64,000 nt of DNA from Tipula vernalis (lineage: Eukaryota > Arthropoda > Insecta > Diptera > Tipulidae). Both the position numbers and the translations under genes were made by a program. The notes beneath the pieces were generated by a model. That model did not search any database. It was given only the letters and a program-made list of their open reading frames with translations, and had not been told where the DNA came from. Where the stretch lies: positions 21,411,653 through 21,475,652 of the forward strand of contig OY282560.1 in NCBI GenBank assembly GCA_958295665.1. Reading direction: 5' to 3'. Numbering within the stretch: the first letter of the stretch is position 1; the number at the start of each line of letters is the position of its first letter. Positions 10,914 to 22,900 of this stretch are shown here, piece by piece.

Positions 10914-13900
10914 GTGAATTTATTTTTGTTGTATTTTATTGCTTACCCCTCGTTTATTATTTAAATTTTTTTTTTTTTTTTTTTATTTTTCGATATATTG
11001 TGTTCTTAATAACAAACATATGTTTGTTTTAACATTCGTATGAAAATTATGTTTAATTTTCGCGACTCTCCATTAAATTATGGATCAATATTTTCCATTT
11101 ATATTCCATTTTTGTTTAATAAAATATTGAGAGAGTAATTGTGAATTGAGATGGTGTGTGTGTCAAGTCGGGTCGCATGAAATTAATTGTTAATCATAAA
11201 AATATTAATTTTATTAAATTTTAGCATCCATCCGCGTCTTCATCATCATATAAATCATCTTTGTATAATCCGGTGAATTTCCATAAAGAATTACTCGCTA
11301 TGCAAGCAGCAGCGGCCGCAGCCTCAAATAGTTCACATCAATCACAATCTAGCTTATCATCATCGTCTAATAAAAAGTCATCATCATCAAATAATTCGTC
11401 GTCAAATTTATTAGGAAGTTCAAATTCAAAACACCAATCAGGTAGTAATAGTAGTAATTTAAGTAGTAATAATAATAATGGCGGTGGACACCATCAAAAT
11501 CAATCATCAAATCACCACCACAATCGAAGTGAGAATAATAGAGATTTAATGCTTAATAAAAATAATCATGCATCAGCATCATCGCCTGGTATTAATACAT
11601 CATCATCTTTATCCTCGACGTCAGCCTCATCAGCATCATCATCCATGTCCATGAATGCGCTGAGTTCGCTGTCCCAAATAGGAAATTTGAATTTAACATC
11701 ACAACAGAGTGTTACAGCGGCAATGAATGCATTGGCAGCCGGATCAACCAAAGCCAAGGATTATATGGCATCTGGAATACTCAAGTAGTTATAAAATTTT
11801 GTCGATTTTATAAAAAGCAAATTTATTAAATTTTTTACTATTTTATAGCGCTGCACTAGAAGGTAACGATCCATCCTCAATTCTCGGAGTTCGTCTCCCT
11901 CCTGATACCGAAATAATAAAATACACCTCATCAATAGTTGGACCCAAAATTCCGGGGACAACAAATCGTGGCCGAAAGAAGACAATATCCCTAGACCCAA
12001 ATCCATTGATGACCGGCCTGCATGGACTTGGCAGCAGCAGTGGTGGTGTTGGACGAGGTGGAGGTGGCGGCGGTGATCACCATGGTGGCGGCAACATCAA
12101 TTCCAGTAATCTTGGTTCCATTACTGGTGGTAGTGCGGCAAAACGAGCTAGACTAGATTTAGTAGACTATTCAAATTTACAGAGTGCCCATCAAAATGAT
12201 CGTATCGAAGTTATAAAACTCCCGCCAACGATCACTTCAAATGGTGCATTCAATTTTTCCAAAACAAATAACAATACCAACTCGTCGTCGAAAGACGGAT
12301 CATCGTCGCACGATTTAAGTAGCGGCGGTGGTAACATAAACGATTGGTCCGGTTTAAATTTATCTAAGTCAACTTCATCGTCTCAGAATAATAGTTGTAA
12401 TTTAAATGATAGTGATGCCGATGCACCTTTAAATTTATCATTGAAATCCGATTCAAAAAGTAACAATAAAAGTAATATGAGTAATAATAATAGCAGTAAT
12501 AATAATAATAATAATAATAATAGTAATAATAGTCTTAGCAATATAAATAACAGTAACAATAATTCCGAAATTTCCATAACATCCGGTAGCAATAGTTTAC
12601 AAAGTCTAAGCTCAATAACCGCAGCGCTCGGTACTGGAAGTGGAGGTGATCGAATTTGTAAGTACCTCACATGATCAATATCTAGATGTACTTTATGCTT
12701 TATTTTGGGTGCGGGAGGGCTTTTGAATCAAAATTTTATCGCTTTGCATAATTTATCATCGTATTATTTTCCAATTTTTCCTAGCTGTTTTTTTTTATGT
12801 ATAAATTAAATTAATACCAATATACCGCAAATCAATTATTAAAACAATTAAGGGACGTTCAATATAGTTAGTTTAAGTAGTTTAGAAAAAAATATAATTT
12901 TATTAAATTAGAATCTAAAATTTTTAAATAACAATATTTCAAGGCACTCATTACTGGGATGGTAAAACAACGGATTTTTTTAAACAGTTAAAATTAAACT
13001 TGAACGATCCAAGTTGCCATCCCCGGTACATTTTTTTATTTTATTTTTTTTTATGCAAGCATTTATAACTGCCTCATTATCAAAAAATTTTAGGAAGAAA
13101 TTTTGGAAATTATAATATCAAAATTAAAAACTCTCTAATCATTTATATTTATTTAGCGATCTGTATGTATCAAAAAACCAAAAAAAAAAAATTTAATAGG
13201 TGAAATTTTAGGTGATATTCTTTTATAAATTGTTTACGCTTGTTTATGAAAATTATAAATCGATAAATTTTTTTTTTTGTATTAAATATTTGAGTATTTT
13301 GAAAATTGATAATTAAAAAAAATATTGAAAATATGAAGAAAAAACCAAACAAACACAAAATCCATTCGTTTAATTGTAGCACGAAGAAAACCAACTAATA
13401 AGCCACGTCGATTAGATCAAGATCAAATGAATTCAAATACTGCTTCCTTCTCCTCAACTTCATCATCAAATGCGTTAAGCTATTCAACATCTGTATTAAC
13501 AACATCAAATAATAATCCGTCTACTACAGCTACTACTACCGCATCTTCTAACAATAATAACACAAATTTACTAAGTTTGAGTTTATTGTATAACAAACTG
13601 TCGGAGTCTGGTTTAAACGATGAACAAGACTATTCATCATCCTCATCGAGTTAGTTTCCTGAATTTTTTTTTTTTAATTAAAATTTTTATTTTATCATAG
13701 AATCGAATCTCTAATCCTTTCTACTTACTAGTCGAGAAGTTAATTTTTATAATTTTTTTTTATTTTTTATTAATTATTTTAAATCAATTTGAAATTAAAG
13801 TGTTTTTTGTTCACTTAAAATTATTCGTTTAATTAATTAATTTAAGTGGTGAAGGATTAGAATATTTAGACAAACACACACACACCATGTACTAGAAAAA

Positions 13901-16900
13901 CTGAATTTATATTTTGTTTCAGTGCATTATAAAGAGGGTCGTCCACGAAATTTAGGTCGTGGTGTTTCAAAACCAAAAAAGAATACGGTCGCTTCGCTCT
14001 TAGCCCAGAGTCGAGCTGTTGGTCTAAAACCCATGTTGGCCACACAGCAGCTACTAAATCAAGGTGCAGATTTAGAAAAAATTCGTCAAGCCATATCGGA
14101 GGCGAATCAAAATTTAGACGTATCGACAGATTCGGAAAGTGTTGCAGCTGAATCGGGCATGTCCGAATCAGAAGGCGAGGAACAATTTAATATAAATGAT
14201 TTGCGATTACCGATCGATAAGGGTTGGAAACGTGAAACGGTAATACGTGGTTTAACGAAAAGCGGGCAAATAAAAGGTGACGTACACTATATTGCACCGG
14301 GTAGCCAATCGAAATTAAAACATTTGAGCCAAGTGCAAGGTGTACTCGATACAATGTCAAGTAGCTTGAATCGTGACAATTTTAGTTTTTCACCACGCCC
14401 AATTGTTGGTACATTTTTGCAACCAGCCCCACCCCCATATGCGACCGACAGTGAATTTATTCGCATGACTGATATTGAAGTAGCTAAAAAATTAGAAGAA
14501 TTAAAAATATTTACGCGACATTCACAATTGAATGTTGAGCAGCGGATAGAAATTGCACGACAGCAACAGGCAATGCGGGACGCAAAAAAATTGGCAAAAG
14601 AGGAATTGGCCCGAAGTAAAGAAAAGGTATATGAATTTTAAACATTACAATAAAATAATGTTTATTTCACATGAAATTCTATTAATTATAAGGCACGACA
14701 AGCTAAGGAGCTGGAAAGGACTGAAAGACTGGAACAAGCTCGTAAAGAGCGAGAACTCAAAAATCAACAGGCAATTGAGGTAAGTGAGGCTTTTATATTA
14801 TGTATTTTCAAAAATAAAATATTAATTATGTTGAATTAATTGGGTTATTTAATTTATTCTTTTTTAAAATCCATTAAATTAAATTGAAAATTATTTGTGT
14901 ACTTGTGCTTGAATAATTGTGAAGAATGACTAATTTTTTTTTAACAATATACCTAAATATTTTTAATTTACCTACATTAAACTGTTTTGAACATGTAACA
15001 TAACGTAACTTGATGCAAATTTTTCTGATATGGAATAAATCCATTATTGTTTTGTGTTTTGAGCTAGTTTTTTTTTTAAGAAAAAGAAAGTTTTAGGGTT
15101 ATGATGAATATCTGCTTTAAACCGTCAAGAGTTCATAGTCTCTAACTTAGATAACAATGAACAGTTCATTGGAAAGCGAACCTAATGTGCTAAGCTGAGC
15201 GAAGGCAAGAGTTAGTCAGCAACTATTTGTGTAGTGATGGGCTTTTGCAAAACTGCTTTGAGAGAAACGCCTAAAAAAAACGAATTTTAAGTTAGATTTG
15301 ATCTTCATAATTCTATACCCTCCTAATTTTAATCAAATCATGAAATTCTGCTACCCAATAATTTTTATTCTGCCCTCTGTTCGAATTAGAGAAAATTGTG
15401 CCTGACGTAGTATAAATTTCAACTAAACGATTTGGTAATAAAAATTAAAACCCTTCGATTAATAATTTTTTTTTAACTTTACAACTTTTGTAAGTAACAT
15501 TGTCACCACCGACCAAACGGCGCAGTGGTTAAAGCTGCGGCGGTTGGATCGGGAAGTACCGGTTTCAAATCCCGATAGGGGCGGGATGCAAATGGTATTT
15601 TTCATCATCTGATTACGATCGGTGATGAAGATGAACACATCTATGACCCCCTGTTGAGAGTGCAGAATCCATGGGCCGACCCAACTTTCATGTCAGCACT
15701 ATAGGTTGCAATCAATGTAATGTTCAGGTGGTTTAAACAAAACGGGTCTATAGCCGTACGTCCTCGGTTTGGCTACTAATGCGTAAAGCAGGACGGTAGA
15801 GTGAGAGTGCCTTGAGCCCCAAAACAGATTGCATAGATTAAAACCAAAAAAAGTAACATTGTCAAAAATAGTAGAAGGGTTTGATGATTGTATGGCAAAA
15901 GCAAACCCACATATCCGTAATGTTGTAATTCACCGTCACGAATTGAAAAGGTAGAGGAAAATAATGAATTGGGAAGTAACTAATGCTGTGATTTAGCCTG
16001 TTCACACCATTTATACAGCGCAACGCAACCCTTCCTCGTTTCATACCACTTTGTCTGTATATAAACTTTGATTTATTTGCCAAACTTTGTAGGCAAAGTG
16101 TGTATTTGTCAAACATTGTAGGCTGTATACAGGCTGTGAAGATGTGAACAGGCCAATTCAACGCAAACGGCTTGAAAAAAACCCAATGAAAAGTGGTACG
16201 TTATATGTTATCGAGAAATACAATATCGGTTGCTAAGTTGACGATTCATGACATGGATGTGAAAGTGGCTTTCTTTCCATAGGTATTTGGATTTCCTGCA
16301 AGCGAGCTAATTGTGATATGTAACGCAGTAAATCAAATCTAGTTGGTGAATGAGGGATTATGGAATGGCTTTGAAATATTTCCTGGAAGTCAATATGAAT
16401 GTGATATGAAAATGGAATGTAAAGAATAATTTCATTTGAGAAGTAATTGTAGATTGAAAAATTGTTCCCTAATAAGTTTTATCAAAATCGCATCAAGTGC
16501 ACTTTTCAATAAAGGGTAGCGATTTGTTTTTTTAATTAGTGTTCACTGGGTTATTTTTATGAAATATGAAAACAAACAGGACTGAAATATGGTTTAAACA
16601 CAGTTTCATCAACGATGTTAAAATTCTAATCAAAAAGAAAGTGTAACGAAAGATATAACTTTGAGCTGGCTTATTACAAATTTAATTTTGTATCCTTGCT
16701 TCAGTTTTCGAAAGCTTGAATTACAATCTGAACTGAGTTTCCGTCAAAAGAAAATATTTAATTATATATGATAATGTCGTACATCAAAGCAGGAAGATTT
16801 AAAATGAAAGAATTGATAATTTATAATATGAGCTGATCTTTCAATAAAATTAGTGAAGTCGTTCAAATATTCGAAAATGTATAAGGTAATAGCAGTAGAA

Positions 16901-19900
16901 CTCTAAATTATCATAGACAAAATATTTCCTTGATTATTGGGACAGATATAGGTGAGGTTATACAAATTTATTATTCGTCCATTTCGTCAATTTTATGATC
17001 GAAATAATCGTCCATCTGGAGAAGCAATTTTGACGAATTGTTAACAGATTTGAGAATACTTATTTTCTATCTCTACATGACAGGGCATGGCCAGCAAGTC
17101 AAAGAAATGTGGAGTGAAGTCAATGCTGTTAACGAAATTCTAAATGAGAACCCAAATGATTTTGCGAAATGATATGGGATTACATCCTTACAAAATTAGA
17201 TGTTCATTATCATTATTAGTGATTCCATTACTTAAGGAATAAATCTGTGAACTGATCACATTGCTGAACGATTACTTTCGCCGCCGGATTACTTTCTGTG
17301 GGGAAAGCTAAATGGATCAAAAGAATGCTCTAATTAATTTTATGAAACTATTGTTAATCAGATTTTGGTAGTGACTAAGTGGTTTAGGTCTTAAGCAGCA
17401 AAACAATAAAATCATTATCTCATGATCGTCACAATATTCAGGGTGAACTCTTTAAAATGACACACATAAATATCTCGACAAAATGCTTAAAGAGGAAAAA
17501 TGGGTTTGGTTACTAACTAATACGAAACTAATACGCCATCTATTTTGAGAAATAAGCTCTTTCATTATTGTTGGTACACTGAAAGTTGAGAAATATCGAA
17601 ACTTTTTGAGTGATGAATTGAGATTATTTCTTGATGATGTAAGCTTGATGAAACATGTGGTTAGAGTAAGACGTGATCTACCTCATGATATGTATTAAAT
17701 CGGGCGCCGTTGATAGAAAGCTGGCTTATTCCCTGATCTAATACCACATATTTTGTGTCGTGTTGATAAGTTTAACATCAAGGTGAACATTTTAGGCATT
17801 TATTTAACTAAAATAAAAGAGTATATTATAATTGTTTAACCCATTCGAAAGCCATTTAAAATTAACTTACTTCCGCAAATAAAATACGCAGCACAATTTA
17901 TTATGAACTGCTACGATATGGTTTTGCTCATATAACTGTAATATGAACATAATGACATAAAAGAACGATCGCACAAGAGAAATAAGACAAAAATTATAAA
18001 TAACGGTTGGCCGAAGAGGTGAATTGTATAAGTCGTTCGAAAGGGTTAATAAAAAGTTAGGGTAGATATTCCAACGAAAGCCAGTTTCGAATAAAAATTG
18101 TCTGCTTGATTGCCGCTAAACAAATATGGGTTTGTATTAAAAAAAAATGAAGTTGACCTTGATATATTATTTCAAGGTCATCAAAAATAGTTTAATGTAA
18201 TTTTCTTCCTCGAACCTAAACAGTGTAATTTTCGAGTTATTTGAGTCAACTTAAACGGTACACCCTGTATATATAGCACATCGTAACATTAATCAAATTT
18301 AATATTTGAAAGTTATTTAAGGTCAATTTGATTCGATTGTTGATAAACAATCATCATCCGAATCAAATTGATATTAAGCTTGAACTAGTTAACTTTTTTC
18401 TTAAAATCTTCTTGAGCTTTTAAACTTTAATTATGTTGTCTTTCAAAAAAAAATTTTAAAGTACTGCTTTAAATATTACGAATCCCAAACATGTTCAGAG
18501 CGATTTATGCTAGGACCAAGGAACATGAGAAACTTGGTTCCTTTGAAAATGTATTACATTTTTTTTATATTTTATTTGTGTTTGCCTAATTTCGAATATT
18601 TGAGTTCCTCGTATGTGTATAATATTGAGATGATTCTATTCAAGACTGCCTTATTAAAAAGGCATAATTACCTATTATGAAATTATACCCACGCATCATC
18701 ATGACTCTTACTAACTAAATACCAAAATTGATAATCGATAAATTTTTGTTGTGTGTTATAGGCGCGAAGAAAACGTCAAGAAGAAATTGAAAAGCAAAAG
18801 CTCGAAGAAACTCAAAGAAAGCAACAGGTAATTTTTCTTAATATATTTCCGCGATACTCTTGTATATTAATGAAAAAGGGAATATTTTTTTAAATACATA
18901 AAATCATATAAGATAGGGTTAGATTTTTTTTTTATGTTTTATGTTTAGTTTTTTGTTACTGTTTTTTTTAAAGACCGATATGTTATTTTTGAAGTAAAAT
19001 GAAATTAAAAAAAAAAAAAAATTTGCGACTCAAAATTTTACAGGAAAAGGAACTAAAACGACAACAAGCTATTTTGGCTAAGGAACAGGTACTGTTTTGG
19101 TTAACTACAGAATATACAGATCTCAATAGAATTTTTTTTTAAAAGTTATGTCTGTCGTTTTTGTGTAAATGTTTTAGTTTTTTTTTTGTTTTTTTAAGTT
19201 TATGTTTTAGTAAAATTGTTTTTTTTTTATGTTTTCGCACATATTTTTTGTGAATTGTGAGAAAATTATTATTTATTTTTTTTTGTTAATTTTTTTAAAT
19301 TAAGTTTCACACGATAATATCGCAGATCGATATGTAATGTGCGTGTTTTGTTGTAGTTACATATAAATAAACTAGAGATTAGACATTAGGAGGTTACTTA
19401 TTGGGGGCGAAAATTATTTTTTTTGTTATTTACTTAATTTAAAAACAATTTACGTAAATTTAAAACACAAATTTGTTTGTTATATTTATTTATTTTACAC
19501 GCGCAGTTGTATCTGCAGGATCTCAACAAACAAAAGGAGTTACTCTACACCGTAGAATTGGTATGCATATGAACGATGTACATTTTCTTAATCGTTAATT
19601 TATTTAATTCTAACATTTTTTTTTGCTCTATTAATTTATTTAATAAAAAGGCGTCTAACATTCTTTTTAATCAAATTTAATCAAATATTAATAAACTATA
19701 ACTATAAACTAAATAAAATTTATACTGATTGGATTTTTCGTCTCTAATAAATAAACAAAAAATTATTTTGTAATATTTAAGTTGCATGTGATTATTTGTG
19801 ATTAAGCTTGTCAATTTGTTATGTGTGCGTGTGGGTGTGTTTAGAGGGGGCGGTTTATGATAATTAAGGTGGTAGATATTAAGTATGCTTAATGTTATAA

Positions 19901-22900
19901 TTATACATGTAGATAAACACTTTTTTGATGAATTTTAGATTGTGGCATACGCGATGTTTGCATGCAATATACTTGTAACATTATTGAATAATTGCCACTA
20001 TCTGATTTTTGTTAGTTTCGTAGAAACTTATTTTCGAATCCTACAAATAGTTTGTGAGTCGATTATGTTTTCATGACTTTATTGAACACAAATACCTCAG
20101 GCTTCACTTCTATGTAAAATAGTGACATTTGTTGCATACTACTTGGTCGTATCTGTTACTGTTTCGAGATTTCGATTAAGATAAATGTTACGTTGCGTAT
20201 ATTCTAGGGGCCATTTATGATTCTTCGTAATATTTTTAATTGCATTCATTGCAGTTTTATTATGTTGGCAGTTTCTCATATTAACTTTGTTTGTTGGCTT
20301 TTACTTTTTTCGTTTTGCAACCCCAGTTATTTGACATTTTGCTGTTGTGGTGTAATAATAAAACGTGTCTGTTATTTAACTTGGCAGGCTGACAGGAAAG
20401 CTTTTGAAGAATGAATGTAACAAAAGGTTCTTGCCAATTTTTGGCATAAAGAGATAAACCATCGTTTTTAAAATCTTTGAAAAAATTTACCACACATTTC
20501 AAAATTTGCTTTTCGGCTTTTAATTACATATTAATAACCATTTATTGTCCTTTCTGACATAATTAAGCCATCAATATCTGGTTGGGCTACTATTTTGCTT
20601 CTAGGTCCCATTGTCTATTTTCATCAATAACACCCATTTTTGGATGAACTGGGCTGGATTCTTTTTTTGATATATCCCACAGATGCTTTATGCGATTTTA
20701 GTCTGTACTTTGCGGAGGAGAATGCAATTGTTACTAACTTGCGGGTAGCAGGCTCATTGGTTGAAATGACGTCACTTTTGTTTCATCTTTACCAGGCTTT
20801 GGAATCAATAAAATTTACTAAATTTTTCAGGTTTCAAGGAACTGGTCAACTTTATTAAATTTTATTATATCATTGAAAATGTTTCTTATTAATTTGATAC
20901 GTCCGGAAGTTCTTTAAATAATTTTCCACTCAACGGTACCAGCAAAACTCTACGTTAAAAAAACACCGATCAAATCGATCGGATCCGTCAAGGTCGGATG
21001 ACCTGTTGACAAGTGATTAAGTTTTTCTGTAGGATATGTAGGGCTTTAACCATCTGTAAGGAACTTCCCAACAAGATTTTTGAATTAATAATTGAATGTT
21101 TTTTGAATGGTGTGTCTCTCAATTTCTCTAGATCATTGGATTCTAAATGGTAAAAATGTTTAGAAGATACATTTTTCAAACAACTAAGTTGTCGTTCAAT
21201 GATTGCATTCGATTGTAGTTTTCGTAAAATATTGTGAAATTTTAGACTTTTGAGTATTTAAATTACGAAAAATTTGCTATTGTTACTATTTATATAGAAA
21301 AAAAATTCCTTTTCCAGAATGTCAAAACAGAACTTTTAGGAGTTTAAACTGTACCTGGTCGACGATAGGCTTTTGGGTTTTATTTTGTTATTCTAGTCTC
21401 CTGAGCGCACAGATTTTGATCGTAAAATGAGATGTGATTTGATTTTCTTGTACTCGTATATACTAGATGTAAAACAGTAAATTTTATTGTTTGGTTTTAT
21501 TTTAATACTACATTCATCTGGTAAGTAGATGAAAATAGTAACTCTTAAGACTCATTTTACAGCCAAAATCCTTGCTCTGGATATTAATCTCTTCTAAAAG
21601 ATGCTTGCTAATTTATTTGTTAAAGCTTTAAAATTTGCCTTGAATAACCTGATAACAGCCTACCTGTCCGCTCTTGCATGCATCTCTTCTTTAACTGGAA
21701 TTATCCATAATAAAATTGCTACTTGCTCACAAACCTTATGAATTTATATAATAACCATAAAATTTTCTATTTTCGCCATAAGGAACGTGAACGAAGACGT
21801 CAGCACATGAACTTAATCAAGCAGCTAGATTTTCGGCGAAAATTTGAAGAGCGTGAAAAGAAAAAGCATCAAATTATTTTGGATAAGTTGATTACACGGG
21901 AAAAGAAAATCGCAGCCCGTCGTCGAGATGCCGACTTATTGGTCGAACTACGAAAACCAATGGAAGACTCTGAAATTCCAAATCAAAAGGAACTTCCCGA
22001 GTTGAAACGTATTCCAGGGCAAAGATTAACAGGCCAAGCACTATCCGATTTGTTGATGGCTTTTGAATTTTTAAATAATTTTGGTGAAACACTCGGATTC
22101 GATATGGAATCACTGCCAACAATGCAATCATTACATCAAGCACTTGTATCAGATGATGCGATCGATGCAGAAGAAGAATTACTCTCCGTGATGACACATT
22201 TACTGGTATGCGCTATCGAAGATCCCGGAATACCAAATCCAACGCGTCACACTACACTACTTGGTCAATCACTGAAACAGGCCGATATTACGAATTCAAA
22301 TGTTTCTGAGATATTACGGATATATTTATATGCAACAGCCACTGGTGAAGTTAAACTGCTAACCGGAATTAATTTTGAACGGGACCGGGAACGGCGACTT
22401 CCCGACCATCATTTGACCGAAGCGGAATTGAATACTTCGAATTCGGCTTGTAAAAATACGCAGTTTTATGAACAGCTGCATGAAAATATGCGTTGGAAGT
22501 TGTCTGAGTGTTTAAAGGATAAACCATTTGTGGCGCTTAATCCGGCTATTAAAGCGCAAATCTTAGCCTTGCTATGCAATGATTTGCTTCTGAATAAAGC
22601 AGTTGTCAAACAAATTGAGGCTAGTTTAGAAGCGGTGGCTACACTAAAACGTGAACGATATCTGCTCGAGAATAAAGTGCGGAAATATAAATCTTGGCAC
22701 ATGCGAAAAACCCGCATGGAGATTTATGAACGGACGCAACAGCTAGCAATGGAAAAAGCAATGGCGCTTAAATATGAACACGAAATGAATAGCTTAAAAA
22801 TTAGTGAAGAAGCTGCTGCCAAAGCTGTTTTAGAGTCACAAAATGTAGAGGGTGTCATAACCAATTTGGATAACAATAATGAGGCTGAGAAGATTTCGGC

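Larger units (their letters stand above)
14780..18761 (+). other. Intron 6 (3982 bp), loaded with mobile element remnants
   Basis: This is the largest intron recognised. It holds a SINE (15506-15850), a small inverted-repeat element (15996-16153), a mariner-like remnant (about 16950-17345) and a terminal-inverted-repeat element (17439-18267). 14800-15490 and 18275-18750 show nothing beyond AT-rich sequence. Confidence 0.8.

Noticed and set aside
12383..12670. Leucine-rich minus-strand frame
   Set aside because: It is the antisense of the Asn/Ser codon repeats in exon 3.
15511..15584. tRNA gene
   Set aside because: A- and B-box-like motifs are present, but there is no acceptor-stem pairing. 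The A-rich tail and target duplication show it is the head of a SINE.
20217..20414. Small Cys/Phe-rich frame in intron 9
   Set aside because: It is hydrophobic by base composition, lies inside an intron, and no family was recognised.
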